Of a DNA stretch of 64,000 bases, positions 55,084-62,712 are shown in pieces. A program made the translations under genes and the position numbers. Each line of letters opens with the position of its first letter. Within the stretch, counting starts at the first letter, position 1. The stretch comes from JAICYJ01 sp963766445 (GTDB taxonomy: Bacteria; Actinomycetota; Thermoleophilia; Gaiellales; JAICJC01). The stretch is from positions 209,696 to 273,695 of the forward strand of contig CAVXZW010000025.1 in assembly GCA_963766445.1 (NCBI GenBank). Reading direction: 5' to 3'. The notes beneath the pieces are model-generated. The model made no database searches. It was given only the letters and a program-made list of their open reading frames with translations, and had not been told where the DNA came from.

Positions 55084-56439
55084 CTAGCGCCCGGTCGCGG
55101 CCGCCGCCAGGGGCACGCCCAAGGCCTCGTCCACGGCTGCGTCGAACACGTCAAGTGATTCCTCGACCTGCTCGTCGGTGGCGACCAGCGACACCAGCAC
55201 GCGCAGGCAGTTCCCGTGCATTCCGGCCTTCAGGATCAGCAGCCCGCGACGCATCGCCGCCTCGGCCACGGCAGTTGCCAGATCAGACGCGGGCGCCTTG
55301 GAGATCGGGTCCTCGACGAACTCGGCCGCCAGCATCGGGCCCAGGCCACGCACGTCACCAAGGCGCGGGTGCCGCAGCTGCAGCGCCTGGAACCGCGAGC
55401 GCATCCGTTCGCCGATGGCAGTGCCGCGCGCGAGCAGGTCGCGGCGCTCGATCTCGTCCAGCACCGCGATGCCGGCCACGCAGCCCAGCGGCGAGCCCAC
55501 GTAGGTGCCGCCGATGGTGGAGTCGCCGGCAGCATCCATCACCTCCGCGCGCCCGATCACGCCGGATATCGGAACGCCGGCCGCCATCGACTTGGCCACG
55601 GTGATCAGATCGGGCTCGACGCCGAAGTGCTCGATCCCGAACATCTTGCCGGTGCGCCCATACCCGGACTGCACCTCGTCCGCGATCAGCACGATGCCGT
55701 GGGCGTCTGCGATCTCGCGCAGGCCGCGCACCCACTCGGCCGGGGGCACCACGAAGCCACCCTCGCCCTGCACCGGCTCAAAGATGATTGCGGCCACCTG
55801 CTCGGCCGCGACGTGGGTGCTGAACATCCCCCGCAGCTGGGCCAGCGCCGCGGCGGCCGGATCGGCCGATTCGTCCCGGTAGGGGTACGGGTAGGCAGCC
55901 CGGTACACCTCGGGAGCGAACGGCCCGAGGCCGGCCTTGTAGGGATGCTGCTTGGAGGTCAGCGACATCGCCATCAGGGTGCGGCCGTGGAAGGCGCGGT
56001 CGAAGCAGATCACGGCCGGACGGCCGGTGGCCAGCTTCGCGATCTTGATCGCGTTTTCGACCGCCTCGGCGCCGGAGTTGAAGAACGCTGCCTTCTTGGG
56101 GCCGGCGATGGGCGTCCGTGCGAGCAGCCGCTCGGCCAGCTCGATGTAGGACTCGTACGGCACCATCGTGAAGTCGGTGTGCAGGAAGCGATCGACCTGG
56201 GCGTGCAGCGCGGCCGACACCGCCTCATTGGTGTGGCCCACGTTCAGGCAGCCGATGCCTCCGGTCCAGTCCAGGAAGGTGTTGCCGTCCACGTCGGTGA
56301 CGGCGACGCCGTGCGCGTGGTCGATCACGATCGGCAGGTAGATGCTCTTCGCATCGGCGATCACGCGCTGCTTGCGCGCCAGGATCTCCCTTGAACGCGG
56401 TCCCGGCAGCTCGGTGCGCAGGTCGATCGTCGGTGCCAT
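55084..56439 (-). CDS. gabT: Class III aminotransferase (GABA/ornithine type)
   Basis: 451 residues, intact. PLP fold type I. Substrate-entry segment: NTFLDWTGGIGCLNVGHTNE. Mid region: FFNSGAEAVENAIKIAKLAT. Cofactor Asp: LIADEVQSGYGRTGKM. Schiff-base Lys: LITVAKSMAAGVPISG. It probably moves the amino group of 4-aminobutyrate to 2-oxoglutarate. Its C-terminus (LLILKAGMHGNCLRVLVSLV) fits that subgroup. No succinate-semialdehyde dehydrogenase is adjacent. ATG 56439 follows GGAAAGGACAC and is divergent from dcd. Confidence 0.88.
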   Translation of the reverse strand: MAPTIDLRTELPGPRSREILARKQRVIADAKSIYLPIVIDHAHGVAVTDVDGNTFLDWTGGIGCLNVGHTNEAVSAALHAQVDRFLHTDFTMVPYESYIELAERLLARTPIAGPKKAAFFNSGAEAVENAIKIAKLATGRPAVICFDRAFHGRTLMAMSLTSKQHPYKAGLGPFAPEVYRAAYPYPYRDESADPAAAALAQLRGMFSTHVAAEQVAAIIFEPVQGEGGFVVPPAEWVRGLREIADAHGIVLIADEVQSGYGRTGKMFGIEHFGVEPDLITVAKSMAAGVPISGVIGRAEVMDAAGDSTIGGTYVGSPLGCVAGIAVLDEIERRDLLARGTAIGERMRSRFQALQLRHPRLGDVRGLGPMLAAEFVEDPISKAPASDLATAVAEAAMRRGLLILKAGMHGNCLRVLVSLVATDEQVEESLDVFDAAVDEALGVPLAAAATGR

Positions 56440-56534
56440 CTGTGTCCTTTCCCCAGCCGCCGCGGGCCGCGACGGTCAAACTGCAAGAGGATACCCAATC
56501 CGCTGGGCGCCTTCCTGCGCATACACTGCGCCCG

Positions 56535-57107
56535 ATGGTGCTGTCCGATCACTCGATCCGTGAGGAGATCGCCGCCGGGCGAATCGTGGTCGATCCCTTC
56601 GTCGATGCGATGGTGCAGCCGTGCAGCATCGACGTCACGGTCGGGGACAGTTTCCGCGTGTTCCGCAACTCGCGCTACCCCTACATCGACGTCAAGCGCG
56701 AGATGGAGGATCTCACCGAGCTGGTGCGGGTGGGCCGGGACGAGCCGTTCATCCTGCATCCGGGCGAGTTCGTGCTGGGCGTCGTGGCCGAGCGCGTCGC
56801 GCTGCCCGATGACATCGTCGCCACACTCGACGGAAAGAGCTCGCTGGGCCGGCTGGGGCTGGTGGTGCACCAGACCGCCGGCGTGATCGACGCCGGGTTC
56901 GACGGCCACATCACCCTGGAGCTCGCGAACATGGCGAACCTGCCGATCACCGTCTACCCGGGCATGCGGATCGCGCAGCTCAGCTTCCTGACCCTGTCCA
57001 CGCCGGCCGACCATCCCTACGGGTCGAGCAAGCTGGGCAGCAAGTACCAGGGACAGGCCGAGCCCACGCCCAGCCGTTACTACCTGAACTTCGCGGAGCG
57101 CCCTTGA
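56535..57107 (+). CDS. dcd: dCTP deaminase
   Basis: 190 residues, intact. Trimeric dUTPase-fold enzyme. Signatures: VQPCSIDVTVGDSFRVFRN, FVLGVVAERVALPDD, LDGKSSLGRLGLVVHQTAGV (phosphate and catalytic Ser, Arg) and FDGHITLELANMANLP. The C-terminal lid (SKYQGQAEPTPSRYYLNF) is present. It makes dUTP (or dUMP in bifunctional forms) from dCTP. A TACACT -10 lies 8-13 bp before the ATG. The stop overlaps the TTG of the next gene. Confidence 0.94.
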   Translation: MVLSDHSIREEIAAGRIVVDPFVDAMVQPCSIDVTVGDSFRVFRNSRYPYIDVKREMEDLTELVRVGRDEPFILHPGEFVLGVVAERVALPDDIVATLDGKSSLGRLGLVVHQTAGVIDAGFDGHITLELANMANLPITVYPGMRIAQLSFLTLSTPADHPYGSSKLGSKYQGQAEPTPSRYYLNFAERP

Positions 57108-57976
57108 GGGTGCTGGTTGCCGGCGGCACCGGCTACGTCGGTGCCGAGGTGGTCGCATCGCTGGTGTCGGCCGGGCACTCGCTGCGGGTGCTCGTGCACG
57201 CCTCCCAGCCGGATCTGCCGGAGGCGGCCGAGGCGGTGCGGGGCGACGTCACCGACGCGGCGTCGCTGGAGTCGGCGGCCGCCGGATGCGACGCGATCGT
57301 GAACCTGGTCGCGATCCTGGACGGGCCGGACGCGGCCTTCGAGGCGGTCAACGCGGGTGGCCCGCGAAACGTGGTTGCCGCGGCCAACGCGCACGGGATC
57401 CGGCGGGTCGTCCACATGTGCGCGCTGGGCGTGTCGGCCGAGCACGCGCCGCTGACCCGCTACTGGGGGTCGAAGTACGCGGGCAAGCAGGCGGTCATCT
57501 CCAGCGGCCTGGACTGGACGGTGCTCGAACCCAGCTTCGTGTTCGGGCGCGGCGGCGGCGCGCTGAAGGCATTCGAGAGCCTGATCCGGATGCCGCTGGC
57601 GCCGGTGATCGGAAACGGCCGCTACCGGCACCAGCCGGTCTGGGCGGGCGATGTGGCGACGGCGTTCGTGCGCGCGCTGGAGCGGCCGGAGACGGCCGGC
57701 CAGGTGATCCCGCTGGGCGGCCCGCAGAGGTTCACGTTCGACGAGCTGCTGGACGAGCTGGCCCGGGTGACCGGCCGGCCGCCGCGGCGAAAGCTGCACA
57801 TACCGGCCGGATTCATGAAGGCGCAGACGCCGCTGTTGTCTCGGCTGCCACCGCCGCTGAAGGTGACGCGGGAGCAGATCGTGATGCTGCTCGCGGGCAC
57901 GGAGTGCGATCTCGAGCCGATGCGGAGCGCGCTCGGTATCGAGCCCGCGGCGATCGCCGAGGCCTACACGCGCTGA
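57104..57976 (+). CDS. NAD(P)-binding epimerase/NmrA-like protein (complex I NDUFA9 type)
   Basis: 290 residues from a TTG overlapping dcd (TTGA). Atypical short-chain dehydrogenase: VLVAGGTGYVGAEVVASLV (GxxGxxG), GDVTDAASLESAAAGCDAIV, then VVHMCALGVSAEHAPLTRYWGSK, where the usual catalytic Tyr is followed by Trp, and LDWTVLEPSFVFGRGGG. The later part (YRHQPVWAGDVATAFVRALE to GGPQRFTFDELLDELA) matches the NDUFA9/YcfA-like branch. These are often non-catalytic and tied to quinone or respiratory chain assembly. Frame intact. Confidence 0.82.
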   Translation: MRVLVAGGTGYVGAEVVASLVSAGHSLRVLVHASQPDLPEAAEAVRGDVTDAASLESAAAGCDAIVNLVAILDGPDAAFEAVNAGGPRNVVAAANAHGIRRVVHMCALGVSAEHAPLTRYWGSKYAGKQAVISSGLDWTVLEPSFVFGRGGGALKAFESLIRMPLAPVIGNGRYRHQPVWAGDVATAFVRALERPETAGQVIPLGGPQRFTFDELLDELARVTGRPPRRKLHIPAGFMKAQTPLLSRLPPPLKVTREQIVMLLAGTECDLEPMRSALGIEPAAIAEAYTR

Positions 57977-57991
57977 TCACCAAATCCGGGG

Positions 57992-58020
57992 TTTGCGTCG
58001 TCGCCCTGCGTTGCTACACT
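57992..58020 (+). promoter_or_regulatory. Promoter of the 58 kb RNA/peptide unit
   Basis: TTTGCG (57992-57997), a 17-bp spacer and TACACT (58015-58020). It begins 16 bp after the preceding stop codon, so the unit has its own promoter. TACACT also occurs as a -10 candidate before dcd (56522) and sufS (61016-61021, minus). Confidence 0.55.
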
Positions 58021-58026
58021 CGCCCT

Positions 58027-58250
58027 ACCACGGAAAGGAGGTGGTCCGACTTGTTAGATGGTTCAAGACGGGCGAGTGGAGGTGCTCGCGGGTAGTCGCG
58101 AGTCCCTGAACCTACGGGGAATCGCTGCAGCCGGCGTTGGGACAGCCGCCGCCACCTGCTAGGTGGACGGCAGGCACTCGCCGCTACCCAATCCACGCGA
58201 AACGCCGTTAGGGGCGCGCCGGGTATACCCGGCGCGCCCCAATCATTTAA
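58027..58250 (+). ncRNA. Candidate structured small RNA or 34-residue peptide gene
   Basis: A transcription unit of about 215 nt between its own promoter and a perfect terminator. It opens with a full-length Shine-Dalgarno (AAAGGAGGTG, 58034-58043). Possible reading frames are TTG 58051 (14 codons) and ATG 58058 to TAG 58162 (34 residues, MVQDGRVEVLAGSRE to VGTAAATC). Structure: an 8-bp long-range pairing GGCGAGTG/CACTCGCC (58071-58078 with 58175-58182) closes the body. Inside are a 6-bp hairpin CTCGCG/CGCGAG (58085-58102) and a 10-bp stem with one bulged A (58148-58171). I recognise no known RNA family or peptide. It could be a leader-less sRNA, a peptide gene, or a ribosome-regulated RNA. 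Confidence 0.55.
58211..58250 (+). terminator. Perfect palindromic terminator
   Basis: A 30-nt perfect inverted repeat (58211-58240) with 15-base arms, all G/C except the central GTATAC-type core, followed by AATCATTTAA. It separates the RNA/peptide unit from the convergent dtxR-type gene (stop at 58255) and may serve both directions. Confidence 0.85.
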
Positions 58251-58254
58251 GCGG

Positions 58255-58989
58255 CTACATGCCCCAGCGGTCGGGGCCGACCAGCTGCAGCTCGGCCGCC
58301 GCGGCGCCCAGCGCCGAGATCTCGCCGTCGCCGCGGTCGTCCACCCGCACCGAGACCGTGCGCGCCAGGGCGTCCTGCACCCAGACGCTGCCGGACTCGC
58401 CAACCAGCTCCGTCTCGGCCTCCTCGCCCTCGCCGCGGCGAGCGCCGACCGTGTAGGTGTGGCCCGGCTCGACGGCGTGGCGCTTCATGTAGTGGAGCAT
58501 CTCCTCGGCCTCGTTCTCGAGCCGCAGGACGACGATCGTGCTGCCCACGGGCACCGACGGCAGCGGCTCACCGGGCTCGCGCGGGTAGTCGCCGATCGGG
58601 TGGCCGTGCGGGCAGGTGTGCACGTCGCCGATCATCTCCAGCATCTTGGCCTCCAGCCGCGGCGAGATCGAGTGCTCCATCGCGTGGGCCTCCTCGTGGA
58701 CGTCGTCCCAGGGGATGCCCATGACCTTCACGAGGTAGGCCTCGACCAGGCGGTGGCGCGCGACGATGCGCTCGGCCACCTCGCGGCCACGGTCGGTGAA
58801 GTTGATCAGCTTGGCTTCGTCGCGGCTGACCAGGTCGTCGTCGACCATGCGGCGCAGCATCTCCGAGACCGACGGCTGCGAGACCTGCAGTGCGCGGGCC
58901 AGGTTGGCCTGCGTGCGCTCGATGCCCGACTCGTACAGCCAGTAGATGCTCTCGAGATATTCCTGTGTGGCCTCGGACAGCGACTCCAT
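58255..58989 (-). CDS. DtxR/IdeR-family metal-dependent regulator
   Basis: 244 residues, intact. Winged helix: SLSEATQEYLESIYWLYESG, RTQANLARALQVSQPSVSEM, LRRMVDDDLVSRDEAKLINF. The dimer and metal domain has RIVARHRLVEAYLVKVMGI, HEEAHAMEHSISPRLEAKM, and CPHGHPIGDYP, giving the metal-binding Cys/His/Glu set. An SH3-like C-terminal domain follows. It is the last gene of the suf group and so probably adjusts Fe-S assembly to iron or manganese. I see no clear DtxR box in the window. Confidence 0.92.
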   Translation of the reverse strand: MESLSEATQEYLESIYWLYESGIERTQANLARALQVSQPSVSEMLRRMVDDDLVSRDEAKLINFTDRGREVAERIVARHRLVEAYLVKVMGIPWDDVHEEAHAMEHSISPRLEAKMLEMIGDVHTCPHGHPIGDYPREPGEPLPSVPVGSTIVVLRLENEAEEMLHYMKRHAVEPGHTYTVGARRGEGEEAETELVGESGSVWVQDALARTVSVRVDDRGDGEISALGAAAAELQLVGPDRWGM

Positions 58990-59007
58990 GACGGCATCCT
59001 AGCCCGC

Positions 59008-59310
59008 TCAGGTTTCGATCAGGATGTCGCCGTCTCGCACGATCACCGGGAACGTCTCGACACCGACGGTTGCCGGAAGCGACAACGCATCGCCGGTGCG
59101 CAGGTCGAACGTCGCGCCGTGGCGCGGGCACTCGACGGTGAGGCCGTCGCGGTCGCCCTCGCAGAGCGGGCCGTCGTCGTGGCTGCAGCGGTCCTCGATC
59201 GCGTAGTAGCGGCCGTCGATCAGGTAGATGCCCACGAACAGGGAACCGGCCTGGATGATCTTGACGCCGCCCTCGGGGATCTCCCCCTCGGCGGCTACGC
59301 GGACTTCCAC
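59008..59310 (-). CDS. Rieske [2Fe-2S] ferredoxin (NirD/BphA3-like)
   Basis: 100 residues from a GTG overlapping sufU by 16 bp. The Rieske motifs are complete: EDRCSHDDGPLCEGD (C-x-H) and VECPRHGATFDLRTG (C-x2-H). The size fits soluble electron carriers of dioxygenases or the Rieske protein that often follows sufU in actinobacteria. Its place between sufU and dtxR suggests a role in Fe-S cluster delivery or sensing. It ends 18 bp before the dtxR start. Confidence 0.88.
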   Translation of the reverse strand: MEVRVAAEGEIPEGGVKIIQAGSLFVGIYLIDGRYYAIEDRCSHDDGPLCEGDRDGLTVECPRHGATFDLRTGDALSLPATVGVETFPVIVRDGDILIET

Positions 59311-59723
59311 TCGATCCCGTCGGAGGGGTCGTTCCACTCCGGGGGCAGCGGCTCGCCGGTCAGCTCGCTGAGCGCCACCTTGAGCACACCCACCGAGAGC
59401 ATGGCGCACTTCAAGCGGATCGGTGAGAGCGGGATGCCCAGCTCCTCGAGCACGTCCTCCTTGCCGATCTGGGCCAGCTGGTCGACCGGCTTGCCCTTGA
59501 CCACGTCGGAGAGCATCGACGCGGCGGCCTGGCTGATGGCGCAACCGCGGCCGCTGTAGCGGATGTCGGTGACGACGCCGTCGTGCACCTCGAGCTCGAC
59601 CGCCAGCTCGTCGCCGCAGAGCGGATTCACGCCCTCGGCGGCCGCGGACGGATGGTCGAGATGCCCGTGATTACGCGGGTTGTTGTAGTGATCGAGGATG
59701 TTTTCCCGGTAAAAGTCGTCCAT
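59295..59723 (-). CDS. sufU: SufU zinc-containing sulfur-transfer protein
   Basis: 142 residues. IscU fold: DFYRENILDHYNNPRNHGHL, GVNPLCGDELAVELEVHDGV, YSGRGCAISQAAASML and IRLKCAMLSVGVLKVAL give the three Cys and Asp typical of SufU. The inserted region between motifs (VDQLAQIGKEDVLEELG) is the SufU mark separating it from IscU. SufU takes persulfide from SufS. It lies 38 bp after sufS. Confidence 0.94.
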   Translation of the reverse strand: MDDFYRENILDHYNNPRNHGHLDHPSAAAEGVNPLCGDELAVELEVHDGVVTDIRYSGRGCAISQAAASMLSDVVKGKPVDQLAQIGKEDVLEELGIPLSPIRLKCAMLSVGVLKVALSELTGEPLPPEWNDPSDGIEWKSA

Positions 59724-59761
59724 CGCCCTTGAAGTGTACCGGTGCCCCGCGAGCCGCCCGT

Positions 59762-61009
59762 CTACACGGAGAAGGTGCGCTTGACCTTCTCGATGCCGAG
59801 CGCCAGGGAATCGATGTCGTCGCGGCCGTTGTAGAGGTAGACGCTGGCGCGGGTGGTGGCCTGCAGGTCGAAGCGGCGCATCAGCGGCTGCGTGCAGTGG
59901 TGGCCGGCGCGGACGGCGATGCCCTCCGAGTCGAGCACCTGGGCGACGTCGTGGGGGTGGACCTTCCCGACGTTGAAGCTGAGGATGCCGGCCCGATTGG
60001 GCGGCTTGGGCCCGTACTGGGTGACGGCGCTGATGCCGTCAAGCACGTCGTAGGCGTAGGCGGTGAGCGCGTGCTCGTGCGCCTCGATCGCCTCCATGCC
60101 GATGCCCTGCAGGTACTGGGCGGCGGCGCCCAGCGCGATCGACTCGGCGATCGCCGGGGTGCCGGCCTCGAACTTCCAGGGCAGGTCGTTCCAGGTGGTC
60201 TTCTCGAGCTCGACCGTGCGGATCATCTCGCCGCCGGTCAGGAACGGCGGCATCTTCTCGAGCAGCTCGGCGCGGCCCCAGAGGATGCCGGCGCCGGGGC
60301 CGCACATCTTGTGGCCGGAGAGGGCGTAGAAGTCGCAGCCCAGCGCCTGGACATCGACCGTGCGGTGGGGGGCGGCCTGCGCGCCGTCGACGACCAGGAC
60401 GGCGCCGCGATCGTGGGCCCAGGTCGCCAGCGCCGGGATGTCGTTGATGGTGCCGAGCGAGTTGGAGACGTGGGCGACGGCGACCAGCTTGACGTTCTCG
60501 ATGGCGGCCAGGCGCTCCTGCGAGTCGGGGTCGAGGCTGCCGTCGTCGGTCAGGCGCAGGTAGTGCAGCGTGGCGCCGGTCTGCTGGGCGAGGAACTGCC
60601 ATGGCACCAGGTTCGAGTGGTGCTCCATCTCGGTGGCGACGATGGCGTCGCCGGGGCCGACGAAGGTGCGGCCGTAGGCATAGGCGACGAGGTTCAGGGC
60701 CTCGGTCGCCTCGCGCACGAAGATCACCTCGCGGCGATCATTGGCGTTAATGAACCCGGCCATGATGTCGCGCGCGCCCTCGTAGCGCTCGGTGGCACGG
60801 GCGCCGAGGTAATAGACGCCGCGATGGACGTTCGCGTAGGAGGTCTCGTAGACGTCGACCAGGGTCTCGATCACCTGACGCGGCTTCTGCGAGGATGCTG
60901 CGGAATCGAGGAAGACCAGCCGCTTGCCGTGCACGGGCTGGGCCAGGATCGGGAAATCCGCGCGGATCTTCTCGAGGTCGAGCGGGGTGGTGAACTCGGC
61001 GACTGCCAT
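59762..61009 (-). CDS. sufS: Cysteine desulfurase, SufS type
   Basis: 415 residues, intact. PLP class V. FLDSAASSQKPRQVIETL is the start. Further segments: TEMEHHSNLVPWQFLAQ (His stacking on PLP), VDGAQAAPHRTVDVQ, YALSGHKMCGPGAGILWG (Schiff-base Lys), and the catalytic Cys in VRAGHHCTQPLMRRF. It extracts sulfur from cysteine for SufU. The ATG at 61009 is chosen. A TACACT -10 candidate is 7 bp upstream, so the mRNA could be nearly leaderless. The SufBCD scaffold is not in the window. Confidence 0.95.
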   Translation of the reverse strand: MAVAEFTTPLDLEKIRADFPILAQPVHGKRLVFLDSAASSQKPRQVIETLVDVYETSYANVHRGVYYLGARATERYEGARDIMAGFINANDRREVIFVREATEALNLVAYAYGRTFVGPGDAIVATEMEHHSNLVPWQFLAQQTGATLHYLRLTDDGSLDPDSQERLAAIENVKLVAVAHVSNSLGTINDIPALATWAHDRGAVLVVDGAQAAPHRTVDVQALGCDFYALSGHKMCGPGAGILWGRAELLEKMPPFLTGGEMIRTVELEKTTWNDLPWKFEAGTPAIAESIALGAAAQYLQGIGMEAIEAHEHALTAYAYDVLDGISAVTQYGPKPPNRAGILSFNVGKVHPHDVAQVLDSEGIAVRAGHHCTQPLMRRFDLQATTRASVYLYNGRDDIDSLALGIEKVKRTFSV

Positions 61010-61345
61010 ACCGGCAGTGTAGATGCGCCCGCTCCCCGCCCCCATCACCTGTCACAGCCGCGCAACGATCCATACCACGCACAAACTGCCGCGCTTCGCG
61101 CCGCTGGTGCCCGGCTTTGCAACGGTCCTGTGACGAACCGTCAACAGCAGCCGGGTCGTAGTCAAACCCCGACCCGGGGCGCAACCCTGCGTTCAAGCCA
61201 GACCGATGATACGCGCAGAATCACGACCTGCCACGGCGATGTCGCGAAGGTCTGTCGCGGGCCGAGGCGGTCTCTGACCCCTGTCGCGTGGCGGACAGCC
61301 ACGCGGGCGTGACGAGACGGTGACGGTCGTCGTTTCGAAGCCGCG
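61010..61345. other. 336-bp gap upstream of sufS
   Basis: The gap holds the sufS -10 candidate TACACT (minus 61021-61016) without a good -35. Beyond it lies a GC-rich inverted repeat, CCGGGTCG/CGACCCGG (61151-61158 with 61170-61177, 11-nt loop). No ribosome-binding site or convincing frame is visible. The part next to 61345 is the 3' flank of the truncated amidohydrolase. Confidence 0.5.
61151..61177. repeat. Inverted repeat in the sufS/amidohydrolase gap
   Basis: CCGGGTCG and CGACCCGG form an 8-bp perfect stem with an 11-nt loop. It is 170 bp downstream of the amidohydrolase stop and 140 bp upstream of sufS. It may be a terminator without a T-tract or a regulator site. Confidence 0.4.
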
Positions 61346-61930
61346 TCAGACGGTCTGTGGCACTTCGGTGGCGGCGATCGCCATCGCCAGCACAAGTGGC
61401 GCGCCTGCCCCGCGCGGCGAGTCCGGGTGCTGTTCGAGGAACCGCTGCGAGTGCTCGAGCAGCGGCGAGATCCGCTCGAGGGCCGCGCCGGCCGCGCCTG
61501 CGTTCGCGTCGCGGCAGGCCATCTGCGACAGCCACAGCATGTCCAGCGCCCGCTCCGCCGTGCCGGTGAACATGATCCCCAGCACCAGCATCAGGTTCGC
61601 GTGCAGCCGCGCCAGCTTCGCGTCCAGCAGGATCTGCTGCGGCGCGCGCGGCGCCGTGGTGGGCGCCAGCGGCTCGCCCGCCACCATCCGCGTGACGGTG
61701 CCGCCCACCACCGCCCGCCGCGTCTCGGTGTCCACCCCCAGGCAGGCCAGCATCCGCAGCACCAGGTACAGGCCCACGAACGTGCGCCCGTAGGGCGGAT
61801 CCGAGCCGAACACGATCCGCTCTGCCGGCACCCGCGCGAACAGCGCCATCGTATCCATCATGTTCATCCACGACGTGTCGAACACCGCGGCCGGGTGGCC
61901 GCGCAGCCCATCCGCCAACACGCCCTGGTC
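61346..61930 (-). pseudogene. Amidohydrolase C-terminal part, truncated at the junction
   Basis: About 195 residues. FDTSWMNMMDTMALFARVPAE and RIVFGSDPPYGRTFVGLYLV are the last barrel strands of a metal-dependent amidohydrolase (PF04909-like; the DPP of GSDPPYG lies at the metal site). A helical tail follows (LLDAKLARLHANLMLVLGIM and more). The N-terminal half with the first metal-binding His pair is missing. The reading frame instead enters SsuA sequence at about 61,930. The fragment has clean frame and actinobacterial-style composition. Confidence 0.7.
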
Positions 61931-62275
61931 GGCAGTCGCGGGCGTAAACGTCAGCGGAGCGCCCGCCGCCTGAGTGAAGATCGGCACCGCATCGGCCACG
62001 TCGGCGTGGATGTCGACTGCGCCCGCTGTCATCGGCTCGATCACGCTCGTGAAGAGGTGCAGGACGGCACGAGCCGGCGGCGCGAGGCGCTCCGCCAGGG
62101 TGCCCTTGACCTTGAGGACGGTGAACAGCACGAGGAGCGCTGCATGCTGATCTTCACCACACGCTCGGCCGCCTGCAGGGCGGGCATGCCGAGGGGCGGA
62201 GGCCGCCGCCGCGCCGAGGCCGGCGCGCAGCACCGTGCGCCGGGAGGTCGAGAGCCTGCGCGAGGCGTCGGTCAT
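61931..62275 (-). pseudogene. ssuA: Sulfonate ABC transporter binding protein SsuA, N-terminal fragment, frameshifted
   Basis: After a Tat signal (SRRTVLRAGLGAAAAS), reading through several indels gives LGMPALQAAERVVKISMQRSS, TVLKVKGTLAERLAP, FTSVIEPM, VDIHADVADAVPIFTQAAGA, PLTF(Y)AR. These match the start of the mature SsuA-type aliphatic sulfonate binding protein, which binds the substrate in the periplasm. The rest of about 210 residues is missing. Frameshifts near 62200 and 62150. Style and partners suggest an alphaproteobacterium. The divergent neighbour is a matching monooxygenase. Confidence 0.65.
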
Positions 62276-62338
62276 TGATGTCTCCAGATCGGGGTCTTGC
62301 CTTGCAGAGTGCTGTCGCTTGCTCGGCCTCTTTTAAAA

Positions 62339-62354
62339 GAAGCCGAGAGGCTTC
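62339..62354. repeat. Hairpin in divergent sulfonate gap
   Basis: Perfect 6-bp stem GAAGCC/GGCTTC with a GAGA tetraloop, preceded by CTTTTAAAA. It could be an operator or leader hairpin of the ssuA side. Confidence 0.35.
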
Positions 62355-62384
62355 GTTCGATCAACGGAATGTGTTTGCGAATTT

Positions 62385-62401
62385 ACGTTCGGTCGGAACG
62401 T
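62385..62401. repeat. Palindrome in divergent sulfonate gap
   Basis: ACGTTC and GAACGT, 5 bp apart, in an AT-richer patch. The size and spacing suit a dimeric regulator site. Confidence 0.35.
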
Positions 62402-62712
62402 TCGTTCTCTGCGAAGTCGCCGAGAGGAGGACGAAAGGCTTCTCGGATGCCGGAGGCGATCCGAGCGGGTTATTCCGACACCCCGCGGGTCGGTCACTCC
62501 GAGCCGGCGGGGTTTTGGAAAGGAATTTCTCGCCGAAAGGCCCAAGACAATCAAATATAGTTCTTGAGACGATCAGATAAGAATTCAAATTTCGTTGCGG
62601 TTCTGGCCTGAAGCGGCGATACATCGACGCTTCGGAACTGACGAAATACGCCGCGATGCATGCCGGCGACGTCTATCGAGCCACCGAGAACCCAGAGTGG
62701 GATGCCGAAGCG

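Larger units (their letters stand above)
62276..62712. other. Divergent gap between ssuA fragment and monooxygenase
   Basis: A region of about 440 bp, lower in GC than the rest. It holds two inverted repeats: GAAGCC-GAGA-GGCTTC (62339-62354) and ACGTTC-GGTCG-GAACGT (62385-62401). Several short frames lack coding character. It is the expected place for shared regulation of divergent sulfonate genes. Confidence 0.5.

Noticed and set aside
58051..58095. TTG-started 14-codon peptide after the strong Shine-Dalgarno as the certain product
   Set aside because: The spacing is good, but the overlapping 34-codon ATG frame and the RNA structure are equally possible, so it is reported only within the RNA/peptide unit.
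61346..62275. A Tat-exported amidohydrolase as one real gene
   Set aside because: The first 115 codons match SsuA only after indel repair and the remainder lacks the first metal site. The join is best seen as a chimera.
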